From positions 1 to 45,924 of the forward strand of contig NZ_JAFCLU010000044.1 in the NCBI RefSeq assembly GCF_018130385.1: DNA of 45,924 nucleotides, written 5' to 3'. Made by a program: the position numbers and the translations under genes. Position 1 is the first letter of the stretch; each line of letters starts with the position of its first letter. A model generated the notes under the pieces. The model ran no database searches, had not been told where the DNA came from, and was given only the letters and a program-made list of their open reading frames with translations. Positions 24,266 through 32,073 of the stretch are shown in pieces. The stretch comes from Bradyrhizobium sp. AUGA SZCCT0283 (GTDB lineage Bacteria; Pseudomonadota; Alphaproteobacteria; Rhizobiales; Xanthobacteraceae).

Positions 24266-26059
24266 TCAACGCACCGTGACATTGGCCAGTTCACGTCCAT
24301 CCTCGCTCATGACGTGGGTGGAGCATGCGAGGCATGGATCGAAACTGTGGATCGTCCGCAGGATCTCGACCGGTTCCTCGGCACGCTCGACCTTGGTGTT
24401 CATCAGCGAAGCCTCGAAGGCGCCGATATTGCCTTCGTTGTCGCGCGGGCTGCCATTCCAGGTCGTCGGCACCACGCATTGGTAGTTGTCGATCTTGGTG
24501 TCCTTGATCTTGATCCAGTGGGCCAGCGCGCCGCGCGGAGCCTCGGTGAAGCCGACACCTTTGACCTCGACCGGCCACGTTTTTGGATCCCAGCTCTCGA
24601 CGTTCGCGGTCGAGCTGTCGCCAGCCTTGATGGTGGCGATCAGCTTGTCCATGAAGTGGCGCTGCTTGGAGCAGCACCATTGCGCCTCGAGCGCGCGGGC
24701 GGCGGTGCGGCCAAGCGTCGAGAACAAGGCGCTGACAGGGACGTCGAGCGTCTTCAGCACCATGTTGATCTGCTCGGTGATTTCCTTGTCGCCCTTGGCA
24801 TAGCCGACGACATAGCGGGCAAGCGGACCGACCTCCATGGCGTGTCCCTTCCAGCGCGGTGCCTTGATCCAGGAGTATTTCCCACCCTCGTCGATTTCCC
24901 GGATATTGGTCTTGGTGCCCTTGGCATTGGGCCCGAGCACGTAATTCGGCACCGTGACGCCATCCCAGGGGTGCAAGCCCTTCTTCTCGTCGGGATATTT
25001 GTACCAGGAGTGCGGCACGAATTCCTGGATCTGCGAAGGATCGCGCAGATCCACAGGGTGAACCTCCTTGAGATTGCCGTTGATGATGGCGCCTGACGGC
25101 ATCAGCAGGTTGGAGGGCGAATAGTCGTTGGCGTATTCGGGGATATCGCCATAGGCGAGCACGCTCTTGCCCGACAGGCCGCCGCCGTAGAGCCAGCCCT
25201 TGTAGAAGCTGGCGATGGCCAGAATATCGGGGATGTACACGTTCTGAATGAAGGTCGTCGTCTGATCGATGATCGAGGAGACGAAGTTGAGACGCTCCAT
25301 GTTGATGGCGCCGACCGCGCCCTCGCCGTGGACATTGATGGCGCAGGGAACGCCGCCGACCAGCCAGTTCGGATGCGGATCCTTGCCGCCGAAAACGACG
25401 CGCGTCTTCATGATCTGGGACTGGAAATCCAGTGCCTCGAGGTAGTGCGTCACGGCCATCAGGCTGGCTTCGGGCGGCAACAGATAGGCCGGATTGTCCC
25501 AATATCCGTTCTTGAACGGCCCGAGCTGGCCGCTCTCGACGAATTTCTTCAGGCGATTCTGCACGTCGCGGAAATAGCCGGGCGAGGACTTCGGATGGTT
25601 GGGACCGGTCGCGATCTGCAACTCGCTGGTCGCTTTCGGATCCGCCTTCAGCGCATGCACCGGATTGACCCAGTCGAGCGCATGCAAATGGTAGAAATGC
25701 ACGAGATGATCATGGATCTGCAGCGAGAGCTGCATGATGTTGCGGATCGAGTTCGCATTCTCGGGGATCTTGATCTTCAGCGCATCCTCGACCGCGCGCA
25801 CCGAGGTCAGCGCGTGGGTGCCGGTGCAGACGCCACAGATGCGCTGGGTGAACGCCCAGGCGTCCCGCGGATCGCGGCCCTTGAGAATGACCTCGAGGCC
25901 GCGCCACATCGTACCCGTGGAAACGGCGTTGGTGATCATGTTGTTGGCGTCGACGTTGACCTCGCAGCGCATGTGCCCTTCGATGCGGGTCAGCGGATCC
26001 ACGACAACGCGCTTGCCGCTGGTGTCTAGCGTGAAGCCGTTCGGCGTCTGAACGTTCAT
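24266..26059 (-). CDS. hupL: HupL, large catalytic subunit of the uptake hydrogenase (597 aa)
   Basis: Catalytic subunit of the membrane-bound [NiFe]-hydrogenase, exported by piggy-back with HupS. NiFe ligands: RICGVC with C75 and C78, and DPCLACSTH with C576 and C579. HupD should cut after His582, removing a 15-residue tail (VMSEDGRELANVTVR). The early RIEGHMR and later APRGALAHWIKI blocks are standard. It overlaps the hupS stop by 4 nt. By family it oxidises H2 and feeds the respiratory chain, recovering energy from H2 released by nitrogenase. Confidence 0.97.
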   Translation of the reverse strand: MNVQTPNGFTLDTSGKRVVVDPLTRIEGHMRCEVNVDANNMITNAVSTGTMWRGLEVILKGRDPRDAWAFTQRICGVCTGTHALTSVRAVEDALKIKIPENANSIRNIMQLSLQIHDHLVHFYHLHALDWVNPVHALKADPKATSELQIATGPNHPKSSPGYFRDVQNRLKKFVESGQLGPFKNGYWDNPAYLLPPEASLMAVTHYLEALDFQSQIMKTRVVFGGKDPHPNWLVGGVPCAINVHGEGAVGAINMERLNFVSSIIDQTTTFIQNVYIPDILAIASFYKGWLYGGGLSGKSVLAYGDIPEYANDYSPSNLLMPSGAIINGNLKEVHPVDLRDPSQIQEFVPHSWYKYPDEKKGLHPWDGVTVPNYVLGPNAKGTKTNIREIDEGGKYSWIKAPRWKGHAMEVGPLARYVVGYAKGDKEITEQINMVLKTLDVPVSALFSTLGRTAARALEAQWCCSKQRHFMDKLIATIKAGDSSTANVESWDPKTWPVEVKGVGFTEAPRGALAHWIKIKDTKIDNYQCVVPTTWNGSPRDNEGNIGAFEASLMNTKVERAEEPVEILRTIHSFDPCLACSTHVMSEDGRELANVTVR

Positions 26060-27144
26060 TGTGAATTCTCCCCTGTGTTCGCCGGCGCCTTGTTGCGGGC
26101 GCGCTTGATGGCGCTGACGGCGGCGTGCGCGGCCGCGGCCGCGCCGACCGCGGCGACGGCGGTGCCGCCGACCTTGTCGGCGTTCGCTTCGATGCCGAAC
26201 TGATGAATGTCGGAGAGCCGGTTGTAGAACGAACCGTTATCCCAGAAACCGTCTTCCGAGCAGCCGATGCAACCGTGGCCCGACTGGATCGGGAAGGAAA
26301 GACCGCCCATCCAGCGCGTGGTCGAGCAGGCGTTATAGGTGGTGGGGCCCTTGCAGCCCATCTTGTAGAGGCAGTAGCCCTTGCGCGCGGCGTCGTCATC
26401 CCAGTGCTCGACGAATTGCCCGGCATCGAAATGCGGTCGGCGATAGCACTTGTCGTGAATGCGCTGCGAATAGAACATTTTCGGCCGCCCCTGGCGGTCG
26501 AGCTCGGGAATCTTGTCGAACGTCATCATGTAGGTGACGACGGCGGTCATCACCTCCGGAATCGGCGGGCAGCCCGGCACCTTGATGATCGGCTTGTCGC
26601 GGATCACCTTGTGGACCGGAACGGCCTGTGTCGGATTGGGCCGTGCGGCCTGCACGCAGCCCCATGAGGCGCAGCTGCCCCAGGAAATGACCGCCTTGCA
26701 ATCCTTCGCGGCGAATTTGAGCTGCTCGAGGAACGGCTTGCCGCCAATGATGCAGTACATCCCGTCTTCGTTGAGCGGCGGGTTGCCCTCCACGGCGAGA
26801 ATGTAGTTGCCCTTGTACTTCGCTACCACCTCTTCGACGATCGCTTCGGCCTGATGCCCGGCGGCCGCCATGATAGTGTCGTCGTAGTCGAGCGAGAGCA
26901 TCGACAGGATGACGTCCGACGCCAGCGGATGCGAGGAGCGGATGAAGGCCTCCGAGCAGCAGGTACACTCCAGACCGTGCAGCCACAGCACCGGCACGCG
27001 CGGCTTGGTCTCGAGCGCCTGCGCCATGGTCGGCGCAAATTCCGGTCCGAGCCCGAGCGACGCCGCCGTCAACGAGCAGAATTTAAGAAAACTTCGGCGC
27101 GAGATGCCCTGGCGCCTCAGCACGTCGTAGAATGTTTCGGTCAT
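26056..27144 (-). CDS. hupS: HupS, Fe-S small subunit of the uptake hydrogenase with Tat leader (362 aa)
   Basis: Electron-transfer subunit. The twin-arginine leader has RRSFLKFC at residues 16-23 and ends near Ala-Gln-Ala 40-43. Six cysteines can ligate the proximal cluster: C60, C62, C63 (ECTCC), C158, C163 (GSCASWGC) and C192, matching E. coli Hyd-1 Cys17, 19, 20, 115, 120 and 149 at a constant offset of 43. This is the [4Fe-3S] signature of O2-tolerant group-1 enzymes. A hydrophobic, Ala-rich C-terminal helix (about 326-346) anchors it to the membrane. GGAGG lies 11 nt before the ATG. It is the first gene of the hydrogenase transcript. Confidence 0.97.
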   Translation of the reverse strand: MTETFYDVLRRQGISRRSFLKFCSLTAASLGLGPEFAPTMAQALETKPRVPVLWLHGLECTCCSEAFIRSSHPLASDVILSMLSLDYDDTIMAAAGHQAEAIVEEVVAKYKGNYILAVEGNPPLNEDGMYCIIGGKPFLEQLKFAAKDCKAVISWGSCASWGCVQAARPNPTQAVPVHKVIRDKPIIKVPGCPPIPEVMTAVVTYMMTFDKIPELDRQGRPKMFYSQRIHDKCYRRPHFDAGQFVEHWDDDAARKGYCLYKMGCKGPTTYNACSTTRWMGGLSFPIQSGHGCIGCSEDGFWDNGSFYNRLSDIHQFGIEANADKVGGTAVAAVGAAAAAHAAVSAIKRARNKAPANTGENSQ

Positions 27145-27206
27145 CGCCGGCGTCCCTCCATTTTGCGCTGGCCGCTTGTTGGCGCGGCGGTCGCTCGTGA
27201 AAAGAT

Positions 27207-27222
27207 TGCAAAGGCCGGGCCA
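27207..27222 (-). promoter_or_regulatory. Sigma54 (-24/-12) promoter of hupSL
   Basis: On the minus strand TGGCCCGGCCTTTGCA fits TGGCAC-N5-TTGCA with one mismatch and exact spacing. The start would be near 27196, about 50 nt before hupS. It matches an intact GAFTGA-bearing HupR/HoxA activator in the same locus. No TGT-N10-ACA NifA site was found upstream. Confidence 0.8.
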
Positions 27223-27281
27223 ACCAGAATGCTGTCAATGTTTCAGCAGGTTAGAAGAAAATGGCGGCGCTGGATCGGATG

Positions 27282-27298
27282 CGGACTTAGCAAGTCCG
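27282..27298. repeat. Inverted repeat upstream of the hupS promoter (proximal)
   Basis: CGGACTT-AGC-AAGTCCG, 7-bp perfect arms, centred about 94 bp upstream of the predicted hupS start. It could be an enhancer site for HupR/HoxA; no T-run follows in either direction, so a terminator is unlikely. Confidence 0.5.
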
Positions 27299-27306
27299 TC
27301 ATCAAG

Positions 27307-27323
27307 TGGTAAGCGCGTTACCA
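27307..27323. repeat. Inverted repeat upstream of the hupS promoter (distal)
   Basis: TGGTAA-GCGCG-TTACCA, 6-bp perfect arms, centred about 119 bp upstream of the predicted hupS start. A second candidate activator site at typical enhancer distance. Confidence 0.5.
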
Positions 27324-27409
27324 GGCTTCCGTTCCCTGCCTGAACGCATCCTGCAGCGGCTGCGGCACCGACGACGAGCCCCGGGGCAAGAGACCGCCTC
27401 ACCCCCAAT

Positions 27410-29719
27410 TCAGAATCGCCCCGCGACCGTCAGTCGAATTGCCAGCGGCTCGACTGGATGCAGCACCCGGTCCATTACGCCGGTCTGGCAGACGGCAGCA
27501 GGCGCGGTTGGCGGACCCGCTGCCGGAAAGCACATTGAAAATAGCGAATCCGATCGCAGGAGCGAACCGTAGGCGTAAGCGATCTGGTCCGAGCGGCTGT
27601 TCAGAATATTGAAGGCATCGAGCTGAATACGCCAGCCATTGTCCAAGCGATAACCGAGCCGGCCGTTCAACAAACCGGTCGCCGGCGAAACAAAGGCCTT
27701 GTCTTCCGTCAGGGGCCGCGGTCCAAAATAGCGATAGCGGAGCGCCGAGAACCAGCCGGTCTTCTCGCCAAGCGTGATCCCGGCGGAAGCGATCACATTC
27801 GGCGCGCCCGGAATGTAGTTGCCCGGCGCATTGCCGATCTGTGCGGCGGGAAAGCCGGCGAGCGAGGCATACAGTGCCGCCTGATCCGGATCATCGCCGC
27901 GGAAGCGCGCGTGCGTCACGGCAATATCGCCTTCGAGGGCGAGCCACGACAATGGACGATAGTCGTTGGTCCATTCAATGCCATAGCGGCGGCTCGGCCG
28001 GCTCGCCACAGTATCACCGGCGTCGCCAACGAACAGAATTTCGGACTTAGAATCCAACAGGAATGCACTGACCGCGCTGGTCAACCCCGGAATGACCTTG
28101 CTCCGCAATCCGACTTCGGCTCCCCTGGTTCCGACCAGAAACGGCGAGCCCTGCAGTGGCGAGCCGTCGCTGGGCGATTCCCTAATCGTCACCCCACGGG
28201 CATCGTTGCTGTGAAACCCATCGCCGGCGTTGATGAAGAATTCGGTTTTGGCGAACGGCCCAAATACCACGCCGAGTTTGGGGCTGCCGATGAAAGCAGT
28301 GGCGTTACCGGAGTTGGCCGGCGTGAAGAAGGAATTCACCGAGGTCCGGTAGAAATCGCCACGCCAGCCAACAATCGTTCGGAGCCAGTCGGTCCAGTGC
28401 AGCGTGTTCTGCACGAATACGCCGACGCTGCCCTCGCGGGCCGAGTCGCTGCGAATGGGTGACGAAAACTGCCGCCGCACGGTGTTACTCAGATCGAGCC
28501 TGATGTCGTCATAGCGGCTTTGCACCCCGATCTCGGTTTCCGCGGGCAAGCCAGCGAACCGGCTCTTGAATGTATGCGACGCGTTGATGCCGCCGAGGAT
28601 ACGATCGTCGTGCTGATGAAACTGATCGCCATTGACGGGATCGCTGAGGAAGTAGGTGAAGTTGTTCCAGAGATTGAGTGAACTCTTGACGAGGTAGAAA
28701 TTGGCCTTCGAGGAACCGCCCTCGCTGGTCTGCGCCCAGCGGCCCGATACCGAGAAGCGATCGGAACTGCCACCGTCGCTCGGATCCAGCGCGCCAAAGA
28801 GCCCAATCTCGCCGGAAGCGATCGCCCGCGACGGGATCTGATCGGTGGAATTCCATTTGTTCGCATAGGCCATCCCGGTCAGCGAGAAGCCATCCGCCGC
28901 CGTGCCCTGGCTGTAACGCACAACGCCGTTGAGCTTGCGCAGTTCGTCGGGATTGTCCCATGGGCCATTGTAGGCGTTGACCTCGCCTGCAATCAGCAGC
29001 GCGCCCTCGCCGAGCTTCGTCGATGTCACGCCGAAGCCGCGGCGGTAGCCGAAACTCCCGGCAGTGATCGACGCCATCGTCTTGATGCTGTCGAGCAGGC
29101 TGACATGGACTGATCCCACCGAGGAGAAGTCGCCCTCGTCGGCGAAATAGGGCCCTTTGCGTATGTGGACCGATCCGATCAATTCGGGGATCAGGAAATT
29201 CAGGTCGGTGTATCCCTGGCCATGCGCATGAGTGCGCATGTTGACAGGCATGCCGTCGATCGAGATTGCGAGATCGGTGCCGTGGTCGAGATTGAATCCG
29301 CGCAGGAAGTACTGATTGGCCTTGCCGTCGCCGCTGTGCTGGGTGACGACCAGTCCGGGCACCACTTCGAGCGCCTCCGCAGGCCGCGACAACGGTCTCG
29401 TATTGACGTCCTCGCCACTGACAATTTTCTCGCTCGAAGACATGGCTGGCAGCGGAGCGGTCCCCGCGGCATTCGCGATGGGGACTGCATTGGCGGCCGC
29501 AGCCGGGCCTTGGATCGGGCTGCGCTTCGACCGTCGGCCGCTGCCGTTCCTCAGCTTGAGATTAGTGTCCTGACGCCACTGAGGTGCGTCCACCTCAATC
29601 GCTGGCAGCGTGGTAGACCTTAGGCTCTGTGCCGATGCGCTGGGTCCCGCCACAAGCGAGCACGTCAACACGATCGCGCTCAACCGGTGTAAAGATCGAT
29701 GCGCCGCACCCCGCAGCAC
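27410..29719 (-). CDS. TonB-dependent outer-membrane receptor, probable nickel receptor (about 769 aa)
   Basis: Outer-membrane beta-barrel transporter. A signal peptide (LHRLSAIVLTCSLVAGPSASA) is followed by a plug domain (RPAEALEVVPGLVVTQHSG, NQYFLRGFNLDHGTDLAISIDG) and a long barrel ending in Phe (LTVAGRF), as outer-membrane proteins do. The start is unclear: no ATG precedes the leader closely, and GTG 29719 is the best fit; the frame is open to 29902, but that extension does not look like protein and would sit on the promoter. The substrate cannot be read from the barrel. An exact NikR operator overlapping a TTGACA -35 element upstream, and hupS downstream on the same strand, argue for nickel. 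No riboswitch was recognised in the leader. Confidence 0.88.
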   Translation of the reverse strand: MLRGAAHRSLHRLSAIVLTCSLVAGPSASAQSLRSTTLPAIEVDAPQWRQDTNLKLRNGSGRRSKRSPIQGPAAAANAVPIANAAGTAPLPAMSSSEKIVSGEDVNTRPLSRPAEALEVVPGLVVTQHSGDGKANQYFLRGFNLDHGTDLAISIDGMPVNMRTHAHGQGYTDLNFLIPELIGSVHIRKGPYFADEGDFSSVGSVHVSLLDSIKTMASITAGSFGYRRGFGVTSTKLGEGALLIAGEVNAYNGPWDNPDELRKLNGVVRYSQGTAADGFSLTGMAYANKWNSTDQIPSRAIASGEIGLFGALDPSDGGSSDRFSVSGRWAQTSEGGSSKANFYLVKSSLNLWNNFTYFLSDPVNGDQFHQHDDRILGGINASHTFKSRFAGLPAETEIGVQSRYDDIRLDLSNTVRRQFSSPIRSDSAREGSVGVFVQNTLHWTDWLRTIVGWRGDFYRTSVNSFFTPANSGNATAFIGSPKLGVVFGPFAKTEFFINAGDGFHSNDARGVTIRESPSDGSPLQGSPFLVGTRGAEVGLRSKVIPGLTSAVSAFLLDSKSEILFVGDAGDTVASRPSRRYGIEWTNDYRPLSWLALEGDIAVTHARFRGDDPDQAALYASLAGFPAAQIGNAPGNYIPGAPNVIASAGITLGEKTGWFSALRYRYFGPRPLTEDKAFVSPATGLLNGRLGYRLDNGWRIQLDAFNILNSRSDQIAYAYGSLLRSDSLFSMCFPAAGPPTAPAAVCQTGVMDRVLHPVEPLAIRLTVAGRF

Positions 29720-29924
29720 GGGCGCGATGAATGGATCCCCTCCCCGGCACCCGAAATATGCCCAAGTGAATATGTGCGCACAGCCCGTCCCCAAGCGTGG
29801 CTCCCTATGTGGAGGAACACCCAAGGGTCGGTGTCTTAGTTGCGCGACATTGTCCGACTTGATGTATGAATCCCCGACGGGCCCGTTGTTGTGGTCCGAC
29901 AAGAACGGATCGCTGACATGACTG

Positions 29925-29952
29925 GTATGATATTGTCAATATTTTATCATAC
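29925..29952. promoter_or_regulatory. NikR operator between the TonB receptor gene and the nikR remnant
   Basis: GTATGA at 29925-29930 and TCATAC at 29947-29952 are separated by exactly 16 nt, the full NikR operator consensus GTATGA-N16-TCATAC; the arms extend to GGTATGATA/TATCATACC. On the minus strand the site contains TTGACA (29939-29934), a consensus -35, so NikR binding would block receptor transcription. An inner 13-nt palindrome (ATATTG-T-CAATAT) lies inside it. Confidence 0.85.
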
Positions 29953-29972
29953 CCCGGCGCAACCGGCAGGAG

Positions 29973-30100
29973 ATGGAATTGCCGCGCATCACGATCGCGC
30001 TCGACGACGACAACTGCACTATGGCCGCGCGGTAATGATACCGACCGAAATCGGCAAGAAGGCTGCCTCAAGCCGCAAGCGAGCCGGCGATCGGCACTGA
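29973..30100 (+). pseudogene. nikR: Remnant of nikR, nickel-responsive repressor (internal deletion and frameshift)
   Basis: Just downstream of the NikR operator an ATG at 29973 opens MELPRITIALDDD, which matches the first beta strand of NikR ribbon-helix-helix domains (compare E. coli QRVTITLDDD), then runs out of similarity and stops at 30035 after 20 codons. In another frame, LHYGRAVMIPTEIGKKAASS (about 30015-30075) resembles the C-terminal end of NikR (RHGHLQCLPKED in E. coli), stopping at 30100. The simplest reading is an intact divergent nikR that lost about 100 codons, including the metal-binding domain, with the two ends fused out of frame. The similarity is short and judged by eye. 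Confidence 0.55.
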
Positions 30101-30140
30101 CGCCCGATCGGTTCTGGCTCGTGCCTTGGGGATGCGAGGG

Positions 30141-31457
30141 TCAATCCTCGCCGGCGGTATGCTTCCTGCGGATTCGCCGCACCGTCCACCAGATCGCGAA
30201 GGCGGCGATCGGCACGAAGGCTGCGGTCACGATGCTTGGCTCGGCCGCCATCCGGCCGCTGTCGTGGGCCGCCTTCACCAGATAGCCGAACAGCCCGACG
30301 ACATAATAGGTGATGGCCGCAACGGAAAGACCCTCCACCGTGGTCTGCAGCCGCAACTGCAGCCGCGTCCGTGCATTCATCGATTTGAGCAGTTCCTGGT
30401 TCTGCTGTTCCAGTTCGACATCGACCCGGGTACGCAGCAGGTTGGCGGCGCGCGCAAGTTTCAGCGAAAGACTCGACTGCCTGTTCTCGATGGTGACGCA
30501 GGTGCGCAACGCCGGCTTCATCCGCCGCGCCAGGAACGAGGTCCAGGTCGGCAGCCCCGCAACCTTGCGCTCGCCGATGGTCTGCAATCTTTGCTCGACG
30601 ATCTCTCCATAGGCGGGGCTGGCGCCGAAGCGGAACACGCTCGCGGCCGCGCCTGCCTCGACCTCCGCGGCCAGCGCCGTCAACTCGTCGAGCAGCCTGT
30701 GGTTGCTGGCGAGATCGCCGGCGCGGCGCATTTCTTCGGTGACCTCGACGAGCCGCCGCTCGGAGGCAGCGATCGACGGCGCAAGGCGTTGCGCTTCCGG
30801 CAGGCCGAGCAGCGCCAGCGTGCGATAGGTCTCGATTTCGATGACCCGCTGCGCCAGCGCGCCGGTCCGCTCGGCATCCATGCCGCGGTCGATCACCAGA
30901 ATCCGCACGAAGCCGGACGGTCCCGGCTGGAAATCGGTGGCGTAGACCGCGACGCCATCGGAGTTTTCCGCCACCGCAAGGCTGGCGCGGTCGAACAGCC
31001 GTTCCGGGGCGGTGCGCGGGGGGTCTTCCGCCAGCAATTGCAGGTCGACCGCGACCAGCAGCGGCCCGGGCTGCGGAACCAACCGCATCGGCGTGGCAAG
31101 CGATGCCGCATCCGGATGGAAAGGCGCGCCGCCGGGGTCGGCCGGCATTTCCCAGGTGTAGGTGGTGAATTCCGAATGCTGTTCCCAGCGCAGGATCGTG
31201 CCACCGAACGGTGCGCGGTACTGCTTTTCTGCTGCCGCCGGAGGCGTTAGTCCGCGCGATGTGCACAACGCCACCAGATTGGCGCGATCGGCCTGCGCCC
31301 GCGCGCCTGAGGTGTCGAAACCGAAATGCAGAATGCGGGACGGCAGCGTCAGCGGCGTGAATGGCCTGGCGTGGAGTTCGCCGAGGACGACGGCACGCAG
31401 CGGATGCGGCGTCAGCCGCGCCGGCTCGCCATCTCCTACCAGAACCTCCGTTCTCAT
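30141..31457 (-). CDS. DUF3422 family membrane-anchored protein (438 aa)
   Basis: The sequence matches the DUF3422 family: LTPHPLRAVVLGELHARPFTPL near the start, RVIEIETYRTLALLGLPEAQ in the middle, and two hydrophobic spans at the C-terminus (about residues 365-385 and 400-420) ending in a basic RRIRRKH tail. A coiled-coil region (about 225-350) lies before the membrane segments. The start at 31457 (MRTEVLVGDGEP) has GGGA 8 nt upstream; the frame is open to 31634, but upstream residues do not look like the family. Function is unknown. It is transcribed toward the nikR remnant and looks independent of the hydrogenase locus. Confidence 0.85.
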   Translation of the reverse strand: MRTEVLVGDGEPARLTPHPLRAVVLGELHARPFTPLTLPSRILHFGFDTSGARAQADRANLVALCTSRGLTPPAAAEKQYRAPFGGTILRWEQHSEFTTYTWEMPADPGGAPFHPDAASLATPMRLVPQPGPLLVAVDLQLLAEDPPRTAPERLFDRASLAVAENSDGVAVYATDFQPGPSGFVRILVIDRGMDAERTGALAQRVIEIETYRTLALLGLPEAQRLAPSIAASERRLVEVTEEMRRAGDLASNHRLLDELTALAAEVEAGAAASVFRFGASPAYGEIVEQRLQTIGERKVAGLPTWTSFLARRMKPALRTCVTIENRQSSLSLKLARAANLLRTRVDVELEQQNQELLKSMNARTRLQLRLQTTVEGLSVAAITYYVVGLFGYLVKAAHDSGRMAAEPSIVTAAFVPIAAFAIWWTVRRIRRKHTAGED

Positions 31458-31724
31458 CGCAGTATCCCAGTCGATCAAGCGCCTGAAGAAAATCAGCGCA
31501 CGACCCACTAGCATTCCATGGCCCCTGACAAAAGCCGGAAGGCATTGCTGGACAGTCACCGAATGATCGCGAGGCGGCCGTGTCTCATCTAAGCCCTTGA
31601 GGTCGGGATCGACACACAGCCAGTACCACCGCACCCGTTTCGCACCAGAAACGATCTCACCAAAGCGCGACGAACGCGATTGAACGCAGATGAAAGCGCA
31701 GCAAAATCAACGAAGCTGACCTAT

Positions 31725-31770
31725 ATCCTGCCGCTCATAACGGTCTGGTTGCAGGTCGAGCTCTTTCCGA
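31725..31770 (+). other. Degenerate tRNA-like fragment (Met-type anticodon loop and decayed T-arm)
   Basis: CTCATAA at 31734-31740 is the anticodon loop of tRNA-Met; flanking TGCCG and CGGTC can pair in four positions, and GGTTGCAGGTCGAG about 10 nt on resembles a T-arm (GCAGGTTCGAG...) that lost a base. No acceptor stem or 5' half is present. It lies in the 500-bp gap between the DUF3422 gene and the accessory cassette; the rest of the gap shows only a small hairpin (CTTCGG/CCGAAG, near 31793). Confidence 0.35.
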
Positions 31771-31961
31771 ATCGACAACTAAACCAATAGTGCTTCGGCT
31801 CCGAAGATTGACCCCACAGACACGAGGTCCATCAAAACATTTAGGATGCCGATCGGCCCCGGACCCCACGCCGATTCACATTTGGTCGTCAACCGTGCGA
31901 TTCGTCCTATTTGTAGGCCACAGCTACCCAGCAACCATACCCGCGCTCTGGATTTCTTTCA

Positions 31962-32002
31962 CACGGAAGAGGTCCAAGGTTCGATCCCTTGTGCGTCCAC
32001 CA
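31962..32002 (+). repeat. Left direct repeat: tRNA 3'-end sequence (att-like)
   Basis: It contains a T-arm, CAAGG-TTCGATC-CCTTG with a perfect 5-bp stem, then the acceptor strand TGCGTCC and ACCA. Upstream a 7-nt loop TTCACAC between pairable strands could be an anticodon loop (U33 and A37 in place), but no D-arm or 5' acceptor strand is found. It is thus a tRNA 3' half, not a gene. A terminator follows directly. Confidence 0.6.
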
Positions 32003-32005
32003 TAC

Positions 32006-32035
32006 AAAGCCCCTGATGTCGGGCTTTTTGCATTT
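32006..32035 (+). terminator. Rho-independent terminator after the tRNA-like 3' end
   Basis: AAAGCCC (32006-32012) pairs with GGGCTTT (32021-32027) around an 8-nt loop and is followed by TTGCATTTTT. The position right after CCA is where a tRNA gene's terminator normally lies. Confidence 0.7.
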
Positions 32036-32073
32036 TTGGCAGAAGGGCTTGACTGGATCGCGATAACAATTCG

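Noticed and set aside
29720..29902. Longer N-terminus of the TonB receptor, or a cobalamin riboswitch in its leader
   Set aside because: The extension precedes a clear signal peptide, begins at the predicted transcript start and does not resemble protein; none of the conserved B12-riboswitch segments could be found.
31950..32002. A functional tRNA-Val(CAC) at the left repeat
   Set aside because: The 3' half is good, but no D-arm or 5' acceptor strand complementary to TGCGTCC occurs upstream.
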